Notes under the pieces: model-generated
Told to the model about the DNA's origin: nothing
Seen by the model: the letters and a program-made list of their open reading frames with translations, nothing else
Database searches by the model: none
In this document: positions 1-6,005 of the stretch, piece after piece
Numbering within the stretch: position 1 is the stretch's first letter
Layout: each line of letters opens with the position of its first letter
Source of the DNA: Gallionella sp.
GTDB lineage: Bacteria > Pseudomonadota > Gammaproteobacteria > Burkholderiales > Gallionellaceae
Direction of reading: 5' to 3'
Assembly (NCBI GenBank): GCA_025362155.1
Contig: JANYHX010000249.1
Coordinates: 1 to 10,163 of the forward strand
Length of the DNA stretch: 10,163 nucleotides
Made by a program: the position numbers and the translations under genes

Positions 1-12
1 CAAAGGGGTGGT

Positions 13-333
13 ATGAGCGAGTGGGTGGACGTTGCCAAGGCAGAAGACATCACGCCGGGTCACCCCGTACACATCGAAGTGGATGGCTCAGCCATAGCCG
101 TCTTCAAACTGGATCAGTCGTTCTATGCGATCGAAGATGTCTGCACCCATGACGGCGGACGGCTCACCGGCGGTTGCGTCGAAGATGGCCAGATCGTCTG
201 CCCGCGCCATGGCGCCCGTTTTTCTATTAGAACCGGTGAAGCCTTGACCGCACCGGCCTATGAGCCGACCGCGACATTTCCGGTCCGAATCGAAAACGGC
301 ATAGTTCAGGTCAGGGACGATCGCTGGGAATAA
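13..333 (+). CDS. Small Rieske [2Fe-2S] ferredoxin, non-haem oxygenase ferredoxin type
   Basis: A complete 106-residue protein consisting of one Rieske domain. The cluster ligands are visible as C44-T-H46 and C63-P-R-H66, separated by 16 residues, which is the usual CxH...CxxH arrangement that binds a [2Fe-2S] cluster through two cysteines and two histidines. There is no signal peptide or membrane segment, so it should be a soluble cytoplasmic electron carrier. Proteins of this size feed electrons to ring-hydroxylating oxygenases or nitrite-reductase-like partners, and similar small Rieske proteins also sit beside cysteine desulfurase (suf) genes. The true partner would lie upstream, outside the window, so it cannot be named. 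The start is supported by a purine-rich AGGGG at 4-8, four bases before the ATG. The closeness of that site to the window edge suggests the gene may be the last one of an operon. The family call is firm; the physiological role is open. Confidence 0.93.
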   Translation: MSEWVDVAKAEDITPGHPVHIEVDGSAIAVFKLDQSFYAIEDVCTHDGGRLTGGCVEDGQIVCPRHGARFSIRTGEALTAPAYEPTATFPVRIENGIVQVRDDRWE

Positions 334-380
334 TTCTTTTGTTTCGTTGCGCGCGTTTTTACATTACTTGTGAGAATGAT

Positions 381-411
381 TTGTCATTAGTGATGCCCCC
401 TCTGTTATAAT
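381..411 (+). promoter_or_regulatory. Probable sigma-70 promoter of tRNA-Pro
   Basis: A perfect TATAAT at 406-411 ends nine bases before the first base of the tRNA, as expected for a stable-RNA promoter. TTGTCA at 381-386 is a good -35 match, but the spacer is 19 bases, longer than the usual 17. The -10 assignment is more secure than the -35. Confidence 0.5.
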
Positions 412-420
412 TCTTTTCTT

Positions 421-497
<77 letters not shown>

Positions 498-520
498 AAT
501 ATACTCAATAAGTTAGCGGT

Positions 521-552
521 AAAAAGAGACCAGCCCGATGCTGGCTTTTTTG
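521..552 (+). terminator. Intrinsic terminator after tRNA-Pro
   Basis: A hairpin with stem CCAGC (530-534) and GCTGG (540-544) around the loop CCGAT is followed directly by a T-rich tract starting at 546. The A-run at 521-525 can pair with part of the T-run, so the hairpin may also work from the opposite strand. Its position 24 bases after the tRNA fits termination of that transcript. Confidence 0.75.
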
Positions 553-787
553 TTTTGAGTAACGGTTCATCCGTAAGTGCTGTTTTTGATGGAACTCATT
601 GCTGTGTGCCATGCATACCCATATACCCATGACAGAAAACTGGCAGACGTTGCATAATCATGGCCACTGGAGATATATGCATGCCATTTTTGGATTGGGT
701 CAATATAAATCAGGCAAAAGATAACGACACCCGATGTGCCGCACCACCGGCTCAAGCAAAAGGCCATCTAGGTCAACCGTATTAAAA
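553..787. other. Gene-free AT-rich stretch before the acyltransferase
   Basis: No convincing gene is seen here. The stretch holds an inverted pair CATGCATA (610-617) and TATGCATG (676-683), each built around the self-complementary ATGCAT, and a possible -10 box TATAAA at 704-709 without a convincing -35. The reading frame of the downstream gene stays open back to an ATG at 734. The 18 codons between 734 and 788 encode a basic, unrelated-looking segment, so I treat them as leader rather than protein. Confidence 0.4.
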
Positions 788-2848
788 ATGTCAGCCAACA
801 TTAGCTCCTCCCACAATTCCGAACATTTAACTCACCCCGCATACCGTGCAGACATTGATGGTTTACGTGCAATAGCAGTTCTCTCCGTTGTGGGTTTTCA
901 TGCATTTCCAAACTGGATCAAGGGTGGTTTCATTGGCGTCGATATCTTCTTTGTCATTTCCGGTTTTTTAATCTCCACAATTATTTTTGGCAGCTTAGCG
1001 CGCAATAGCTTTAGCTTTGTGGAGTTCTACGGTCGCCGCATCAAACGGATATTCCCTGCACTATTGCTGGTATTGGTTGCTTGCTTTGTGTTTGGCTGGT
1101 TTGTGCTGCTTCCAGTTGAATTCAAGCAGTTAGGTAAACATATCGCCGGGGGTGCCGGTTTCGTTTCAAATATTTTGTTTTGGAATGAAAGCGGCTACTT
1201 TGATAATGCTGCAGAGACAAAACCGTTATTGCATCTCTGGTCGCTGGGCATTGAAGAACAGTTTTACATTATCTGGCCACTACTTCTGTGGGCGGTTTGG
1301 AAGCTGCGATCAAATCTTCTAATAATCACGATTGCTGTAGCAGCCATTTCATTTGCACTGAACATTGCTTATGTGGGCAGTGACGTAGTAGCCGCGTTCT
1401 ACTCGCCGCAAACTCGTTTTTGGGAATTGATGGCAGGTTCTGTTCTAGCGCATGCGATGCTGCAAAAACAAAACATACTCACCAAGTTGAAACACAAATT
1501 TAAGACCTGGTTGAGCAGAGCAGTATATGCACAAGCCCCGGGAGAAAATGACAGATTGCTGAGCAACGTCCAGTCGGTGTTAGGTGCTGTCCTGATAGCA
1601 ATCGGTGTTCTTTTCATCACCAAAGAGAAGCATTTCCCCGGCTGGTGGGCTTTGCTGCCGACATTAGGTACTGTATTGATCATTGCGGCAGGTGCACAAG
1701 CTTGGTTAAATCGTGTGGTTCTGTCACACCGCTTGCTGGTATGGTTTGGGCTGATAAGCTATCCACTGTATTTGTGGCATTGGCCTTTACTGTCTTTTGC
1801 CCGCATTGTTGAAAGCGAAACACCTTCACGCGAGATACGTATTGCCATCGTCTTAATTTCCATTGCACTTGCGTGGCTGACATACAGACTGATTGAAAAG
1901 CCATTTCGCAATGGAAAATACAGCCAAACAAAAGCAATCACGCTGCTAATTTTAATGGCTGTTGTTGGTTATATAGGATATTCCTGCTACCAGAAAGACG
2001 GTTTTGGATTTCGAGAGATCGCAAAAAAATCTTTGGATTTCACCCAGGTAGAAGAATATTCTGGCTATGCGCGCTGTGGGGATGGAGATGACACCTTGCA
2101 ATGGTGCCTTTATAAACCCAATGCAAAAACGAATGCGGCACTTGTCGGGGATAGTCATGCTCATGATAAGTTTCTCGGCATCTCGAAAACTGATAAAAAC
2201 CGTAATTGGATGCTAATCGGCAACAACAGCTGCCCACCAATTTACGGAATAAGTGTTGAAATAAGACAACAGAATTGTCAGGAAAAGTCTGAAAATATCA
2301 TTAAATCGTTAGCGCAATCCAGCGATATCAAAACGGTAGCATTGGCTTTTTATGGCAGTTACTTCTTAACCACGCCTTATTCAGCGGATGATTTCCTCTT
2401 GAAAAGCGGGCCGCAAGACATAAAAATTTCATCTCGTGAATTTAGTTCAGAGTCACGGGTCGATATTTTTTATAGGGGACTGAATAATGCAATAGACATA
2501 TTGGAAAAAAATGGCAAACAAGTTGTATTATTGATAGATGTTCCTGAACTCCCCTTCTTTCCGAGAGATTGCTTCAGAAATCCTTACAAACAAAAGTGCC
2601 ACCTTACACGGCACGAGGTTGATTTGCGGCAATCTGAACAAAGAGTATTGGTTGAAAAATTACAGCAGCAACATCTTTCCCTACTTGTGTACGACCCAAT
2701 AGAATTATTTTGTTCAAAAGATATATGTAATTTCCAGGTAAGCGAAATAATTTTGTACAACGATTCTCACCATTTAACTTCTCGTGGTGCCCAGCTCTAT
2801 GCGGACTATTTCATTGAATGGCTAGATCAGCACAGCCCATCCCGGTAG
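788..2848 (+). CDS. OafA/YrhL-type membrane O-acyltransferase with C-terminal SGNH domain
   Basis: A 686-residue protein (704 if started at the ATG at 734) with two domains. The first, about residues 15-400, is an acyltransferase-3 domain with around ten hydrophobic membrane segments. It shows the family opening YRADIDGLRAIAVLSV, a candidate catalytic histidine in VVGFHAF (H38), the basic segment FYGRRIKRIFPALL, and LHLWSLGIEEQFYIIWPLL. The second, about 440-686, is a periplasmic SGNH domain with the serine motif GDSH at 454-457 and the late D-x-x-H pair in NDSHHLT (D659, H662). Such proteins pass acyl groups, usually acetyl, across the inner membrane onto surface polysaccharide or lipopolysaccharide. 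The substrate cannot be read from sequence. No strong ribosome site precedes either start; 788 is preferred because family similarity begins soon after it. The gene is visibly richer in A and T than its neighbours and follows a tRNA gene, consistent with acquisition by transfer. Confidence 0.9.
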   Translation: MSANISSSHNSEHLTHPAYRADIDGLRAIAVLSVVGFHAFPNWIKGGFIGVDIFFVISGFLISTIIFGSLARNSFSFVEFYGRRIKRIFPALLLVLVACFVFGWFVLLPVEFKQLGKHIAGGAGFVSNILFWNESGYFDNAAETKPLLHLWSLGIEEQFYIIWPLLLWAVWKLRSNLLIITIAVAAISFALNIAYVGSDVVAAFYSPQTRFWELMAGSVLAHAMLQKQNILTKLKHKFKTWLSRAVYAQAPGENDRLLSNVQSVLGAVLIAIGVLFITKEKHFPGWWALLPTLGTVLIIAAGAQAWLNRVVLSHRLLVWFGLISYPLYLWHWPLLSFARIVESETPSREIRIAIVLISIALAWLTYRLIEKPFRNGKYSQTKAITLLILMAVVGYIGYSCYQKDGFGFREIAKKSLDFTQVEEYSGYARCGDGDDTLQWCLYKPNAKTNAALVGDSHAHDKFLGISKTDKNRNWMLIGNNSCPPIYGISVEIRQQNCQEKSENIIKSLAQSSDIKTVALAFYGSYFLTTPYSADDFLLKSGPQDIKISSREFSSESRVDIFYRGLNNAIDILEKNGKQVVLLIDVPELPFFPRDCFRNPYKQKCHLTRHEVDLRQSEQRVLVEKLQQQHLSLLVYDPIELFCSKDICNFQVSEIILYNDSHHLTSRGAQLYADYFIEWLDQHSPSR

Positions 2849-3008
2849 TCAACTTACCGACGCCTTCCACTGTTCTATCTGCACCGTTGCAGGTTACTAA
2901 TGGGTTTTGCGGTGGATTTTATTCCTGATTGATCCTGCAAGCACATATCCCCAAGTTTTTTAGGATGCGGCCAGCAATTCAAATTACAATCTGCGCTATT
3001 CGCCAGAC

Positions 3009-3013
3009 AGGAG
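3009..3013 (+). promoter_or_regulatory. Shine-Dalgarno site of the SDR-like gene
   Basis: AGGAG lies nine bases before the ATG at 3023, which supports that start over later in-frame ATG codons. Confidence 0.75.
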
Positions 3014-3022
3014 TCAATTTTC

Positions 3023-4354
3023 ATGATCGCACCAGTTTCATTACGTGATATTCCCCCGAACAATATCCCACCCAATATTTTTCGCCCAGGCGATGTCTTT
3101 GTGCTGTTCGGCGAGCTGTTTGGCCGCGGCTACGCCAACGGCTTGATCAACGAGGCGCGCAAGGCAGGCATGGTCATCATCGGCATTACCGTTGGCCGCC
3201 GCGACGAAAACAATGCGTTGCGCGCATTGACCGCTGAGGAGCTGGCCATTGCCGAATCCAACCTGGGCGGACGCATTATTAACGTGCCGTTAATGGCGGG
3301 ATTCGATCTGGATGCCCCGGCCGGCGAGCCTACTCCTACAGACCTGCTCGCCAACATGACACTCAAGGACTGGCAGAATGACCCGCTCGATTGGCAACAT
3401 ATCGAGCGATGCCGCGAGGCAGGGGTCGAGCGTTTCAAGAATGCAGTAGCCCAGGTGATGGCCGAGCTGGATGGCATGATCGCAGACGGCAAGAATGTCT
3501 TTTTTGCCCATACCATGGCAGGCGGCATTCCCAAAGTGAAGGTATTTCTTGCCATTGCGAACCGCATCTACAAGGGTCGTGGCGAGCGCTTCATGTCGTC
3601 GCGTGTGCTGTTCGACAGCGAGCTGGGCAAACTGATCCTGATGAATTTCGACGAGGTCACCGCAAACACGTTGCAATATCTGATCGACGGCAGTGCAACG
3701 CTACGTGCCCGGATCGAAAAAACCGGCGGCCAGGTGCGTTATACCGCCTACGGTTATCACGGCACCGAGATATTGATCGATGGCGAATATACCTGGCAGA
3801 CTTACACCAACTACTCGCAAGGCCCCGCCAAGATGCGTCTGGAGCGCATTGCCGAAGCCGCTTGGGCACAGGGCATCAAGGCCACGGTTTATAACTGTCC
3901 GGAAATCCGCACCAATTCTTCCGACATCTTCGTCGGCGTCGAACTTTCGCTGTTCATGCTGCTCAAGGCTTTAAAGAAGGAAAATGGCGGCGCATGGGCA
4001 GAAGCACAATGGCAGGCCTGTCGTGCGCTATTACAGGAAGGCATCTCGCTGGAAAATCTGTTGCAAAAAATAGATGACTACAATGCCAGCGAGGTAATGA
4101 AAAAATTCCGCAATTTCGCCGCTTGGCCAATGGAAAATTCGGCGGAACTGGCGGAAATAATGATAGGCACATCGGAAGAAATCACCCAGATGCACAAAGA
4201 TCGCAAAGAATTGGTTACCGGCCTATTAAGTTCACTGGTGCTGGAAGGAACCGGGCCGCTGATGTTCCATGAGACATCTAATCCTGCTGCGCCGGTACTG
4301 TGGTTGAATCACGACATCATCGCCAAGCAGCTTAACCTGATACACAATAAATGA
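3023..4354 (+). CDS. SDR-like Rossmann protein, probable FabMG-type enoyl-ACP reductase
   Basis: A 443-residue soluble protein with no signal peptide. The N-terminal region has a strand-loop-helix of the NAD(P)-binding Rossmann type: DVFVLFGELFGRGYANGL contains G30-x3-G34-x-G36, the glycine spacing of short-chain dehydrogenases. Much further on, residues 261-297 read like the catalytic helix and following strand of that superfamily. Y261 and Y264 precede K270 (Y-x8-K or Y-x5-K instead of the classic Y-x3-K), followed by GIKATVYNCPEIRT, which resembles the SDR proline-glycine-x-x-threonine stretch. Non-standard tyrosine-lysine spacing is a mark of enoyl-ACP reductases (FabI and FabV), which perform the last reduction of fatty-acid elongation. 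From memory, NCBI names a family of long proteins like this 'enoyl ACP reductase FabMG family'. I could not check this and leave the symbol empty. It stands alone, with a good ribosome site and a tRNA relic starting ten bases after its stop. The gene is certain; the function is moderately likely. Confidence 0.6.
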   Translation: MIAPVSLRDIPPNNIPPNIFRPGDVFVLFGELFGRGYANGLINEARKAGMVIIGITVGRRDENNALRALTAEELAIAESNLGGRIINVPLMAGFDLDAPAGEPTPTDLLANMTLKDWQNDPLDWQHIERCREAGVERFKNAVAQVMAELDGMIADGKNVFFAHTMAGGIPKVKVFLAIANRIYKGRGERFMSSRVLFDSELGKLILMNFDEVTANTLQYLIDGSATLRARIEKTGGQVRYTAYGYHGTEILIDGEYTWQTYTNYSQGPAKMRLERIAEAAWAQGIKATVYNCPEIRTNSSDIFVGVELSLFMLLKALKKENGGAWAEAQWQACRALLQEGISLENLLQKIDDYNASEVMKKFRNFAAWPMENSAELAEIMIGTSEEITQMHKDRKELVTGLLSSLVLEGTGPLMFHETSNPAAPVLWLNHDIIAKQLNLIHNK

Positions 4355-4363
4355 TACTGAAAT

Positions 4364-4439
4364 GGGCCGTTAACCCAGTTGGTAGAACAGTGCACTATTA
4401 ATCCATTGGTCGAAAGTTCAAGTCTTTCCAGGCTTGCCA
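4364..4439 (+). pseudogene. Decayed tRNA-Lys relic
   Basis: The 76 bases align along their whole length with a bacterial tRNA-Lys, from GGGCCGTTA through AGTTGGTAGA, TTAATCCATTGGTCG and a TTCAAGT T-loop to an encoded CCA at 4437-4439. The T stem (GAAAG/CTTTC) is intact. The D stem (ACCC/GAAC) keeps only one pair. The anticodon stem has a C-C mismatch, and the last two acceptor pairs are lost. The anticodon loop CTATTAA now gives ATT rather than the TTT or CTT of lysine. These changes argue that it no longer works as a tRNA. It begins ten bases after the stop of the SDR-like gene. Confidence 0.82.
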
Positions 4440-4444
4440 CTTAT

Positions 4445-4569
4445 TTGAGCATTACATAATTTGCGACAACCATTCCGTTCTGGCTGAGGTACCGAAGCCT
4501 GAGGCTGGCACAAGGTTTCGCCCTTTGATACCTCAGGGTGACCGGTATAATGAATGATGTAATGCTCAA
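4445..4569. repeat. 125-bp inverted-repeat element with two palindromic repeat units
   Basis: Perfect 13-bp terminal inverted repeats, TTGAGCATTACAT (4445-4457) and ATGTAATGCTCAA (4557-4569), enclose 99 bases. Inside is a second, nested inverted pair, CTGAGGTA (4484-4491) and TACCTCAG (4529-4536). These are the cores of two degraded units, about 4475-4499 and 4516-4545, which face each other. The units resemble the dispersed CCGTTC...CTGAGGTA.CGAAG palindromes (REP-like) common between genes of beta- and gammaproteobacteria. The small hairpin AGCC-TGA-GGCT sits between them. No transposase and no clear target-site duplication are visible. It could be a small non-autonomous mobile element, or a REP pair that happens to lie inside an older stem. 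Confidence 0.65.
4525..4551 (+). promoter_or_regulatory. Candidate yaeQ promoter inside the repeat element
   Basis: TTGATA (4525-4530) and a perfect TATAAT (4546-4551) are separated by 15 bases, shorter than the usual 16-18. The -10 lies about 78 bases before the yaeQ start. The -35 falls within the right-hand palindromic unit, so the repeat may have supplied the promoter. Spacing makes this a moderate call. Confidence 0.4.
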
Positions 4570-4570
4570 T

Positions 4571-4588
4571 AGTACGGACATCCGTACT
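4571..4588. promoter_or_regulatory. 18-bp dyad, possible operator or leader hairpin
   Basis: AGTACGGA (4571-4578) and TCCGTACT (4581-4588) are perfect inverted copies separated by CA. The dyad begins two bases after the inverted-repeat element, downstream of the candidate promoter and 40 bases upstream of yaeQ. As DNA it has the shape of a dimeric repressor site. As RNA its two-base loop would fold poorly unless the stem opens slightly. No regulator is known from the window. Confidence 0.45.
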
Positions 4589-4628
4589 GAAAACGCAGAC
4601 CTGCAAAATACTTCACAACACAAATCCT

Positions 4629-5174
4629 ATGGCCATCAAAGCAACTATATTCAAAGTCGCCCTGCAGATTGCCGATATGGATAGACACTATTACGCAGAC
4701 CATACCTTGACGCTGGCGCGACATCCGTCGGAAACCGATGAGCGCATGATGGTGCGCCTGCTTGCTTTTGCACTTTATGCTGACGATGCGCTGACCTTCG
4801 GTAAAGGCATGAACAGCGATGATGAACCCGACCTGTGGCATAAAGATCGCACCGGTGCAATTAAACGCTGGATAGAAGTGGGATTGCCGGATGAGCGAGT
4901 CATCCGTAAAGCCAGTGGTCGCGCTGATCAGGTTGTGGTCATCAGCTATGGTCGCGCCGCGGACATCTGGTGGAATGAGAATCGCGATAAATTACAGCGT
5001 CTGAGTAATCTCACCCTGCTCCAGTTGTCGAGCGAAACTTCCCAGTCCCTTGCCGGGCTAGCCAAGCGGAATATGCAATTGCAATGTACTACCCAGGAAA
5101 GCCACATTATGCTGACCAGCGAAGCTGGCATGTTGGAAATCGAACCAAAAATTCTATACCGGGGCACGGTCTGA
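4629..5174 (+). CDS. yaeQ: YaeQ family protein
   Basis: A 181-residue protein, the same length as E. coli YaeQ as I remember it, and recognisably similar throughout: it opens MAIKATIFK, then has HPSETDERMMVRLLAFAL (residues 32-49), DDEPDLW (64-70), WIEVGLPDERVIRKA (81-95) and ADIWWNEN in the middle. YaeQ proteins adopt a PD-(D/E)xK nuclease-like fold. P67-D68 and E83, followed by K94, are the candidates for the corresponding positions, though the classic E-x-K is not exact and catalysis is unproven in the family. E. coli YaeQ was reported to compensate for loss of the elongation factor RfaH, but its real role is unclear. The protein is cytoplasmic. The ATG has no clear Shine-Dalgarno sequence before it (the leader just upstream is ACAAATCCT), yet the match to the family N-terminus supports this start. 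rsuA follows after 85 bases on the same strand. Confidence 0.92.
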   Translation: MAIKATIFKVALQIADMDRHYYADHTLTLARHPSETDERMMVRLLAFALYADDALTFGKGMNSDDEPDLWHKDRTGAIKRWIEVGLPDERVIRKASGRADQVVVISYGRAADIWWNENRDKLQRLSNLTLLQLSSETSQSLAGLAKRNMQLQCTTQESHIMLTSEAGMLEIEPKILYRGTV

Positions 5175-5259
5175 CACCCGGTATTATTTCTGTGTTTGCA
5201 TGTAAAACACGGGTCCTTAGCATGCTGGAATTCCGCACTACTTCTAGTCAAATCCGAAT

Positions 5260-5982
5260 ATGGGTAAATTGACGTTAGACCGTATCCTGCAATCCCAAGG
5301 CTTTGGTACGCGCAAAGCTTGCGGCGTTCTGATTGGTGCCGGTGAAGTCAGTATCGCAGGCCAGACGATTACCGATAGCAGCGCAGCTATCGAAACCAAT
5401 GGACTCGTGTTTAAGATATTCGATGAGGCATGGCTTTATCGCAGCCGCGTCTATATTGCATTGAACAAACCCGCCAATTTTGAATGCTCGAGGAAGGCCA
5501 GTCACCATCCCGGCGTACTGACCATTTTGCCGGAGCAGTTCACCCGGCGTGAGGTTCAACCGGTGGGTCGTCTCGATCACGACACCACGGGATTATTGCT
5601 GATGTCGGATGACGGGCCGTTCATCCACATGCAGTCCTCTCCTAAACGACATATTCAAAAAGTCTATGTGGCGACCACGCATGAGCCGGTCACGCCAGCA
5701 TTAGTCGGGAGGTTGTTGGCTGGTGTGAAGCTGCACGATGAAACTGAGCCATTGGCCGCAAAAACCTGCCGTATGCTGGATACGCACCAGCTTGAAATCG
5801 TGCTGGAGCAGGGCAAATATCATCAGGTAAAACGCATGCTGGCTGCCGCTGGTAATCATTGCGTTGCGTTGCGACGAGTGCAGATAGGTGGATTGAAACT
5901 TGATCTGCTAGGGCTGGCTGAAGGTGAATGGTGTTATCTGGACGAGGCTCAACTGGCACAGCTAACCACCGCTGATGGGTAA
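5260..5982 (+). CDS. rsuA: 16S rRNA pseudouridine synthase, RsuA-type
   Basis: A 240-residue protein of the RsuA/RluB/E/F family, which isomerises uridine to pseudouridine in ribosomal RNA; RsuA modifies U516 of 16S rRNA in the 30S subunit. An S4 RNA-binding domain fills about residues 3-50 (LDRILQSQGFGTRKAC...). The catalytic domain starts near 64 with YIALNKPANFECSR. The catalytic aspartate is D106 in GRLDHDTTGLLLMSDDG. The late motif GKYHQVKRMLAAAGNHCVALRRVQIGG, shown here in part (185-210), is close to E. coli RsuA. RluE and RluF are the main alternatives, but the S4 domain argues against RluE and the late motif favours RsuA. The length is slightly above the 231 residues of the E. coli enzyme. 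No strong ribosome site precedes the ATG. The gene may be read with yaeQ, and it ends 21 bases from the oppositely transcribed permease gene. Confidence 0.82.
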   Translation: MGKLTLDRILQSQGFGTRKACGVLIGAGEVSIAGQTITDSSAAIETNGLVFKIFDEAWLYRSRVYIALNKPANFECSRKASHHPGVLTILPEQFTRREVQPVGRLDHDTTGLLLMSDDGPFIHMQSSPKRHIQKVYVATTHEPVTPALVGRLLAGVKLHDETEPLAAKTCRMLDTHQLEIVLEQGKYHQVKRMLAAAGNHCVALRRVQIGGLKLDLLGLAEGEWCYLDEAQLAQLTTADG

Positions 5983-5988
5983 TTCTTG

Positions 5989-6005
5989 CTGGCGACCGGT
6001 TTTTT
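5989..6005 (+). terminator. Weak terminator candidate after rsuA
   Basis: A short CTGG-CGA-CCGG hairpin (5989-5999) is followed by six T residues at 6000-6005, seven bases after the rsuA stop. The stem has only four pairs, one a wobble, so it would be a weak terminator. It reaches the last bases of the convergent permease gene. Confidence 0.4.

Noticed and set aside
567..767. A 66-codon minus-strand open frame between the tRNA terminator and the acyltransferase
   Set aside because: No ribosome site, no recognisable motif, and low-complexity-like composition; not enough to call a gene.
2879..2892. CTGCA-CCGT-TGCAG hairpin after the acyltransferase considered as its terminator
   Set aside because: Only five pairs and no following T-run.
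3391..3894. A 167-codon plus-strand open frame inside the SDR-like gene, with minus-strand ones at 3130-3567 and 3290-3676
   Set aside because: All overlap a gene with a good ribosome site and coherent motifs; their composition is typical of out-of-frame translation.
4364..4439. A functional tRNA-Asn(ATT) made from a tRNA-Lys backbone
   Set aside because: Three of four D-stem pairs are lost and other stems carry mismatches, so a stable cloverleaf is unlikely despite the apparently new anticodon.
5176..5214. A nested hairpin between yaeQ and rsuA (ACCC/GGGT around GTGTTT/AAACAC) considered as a terminator
   Set aside because: It needs a 12-base bulge on one side and has no T-run after it, so it is not a convincing terminator.
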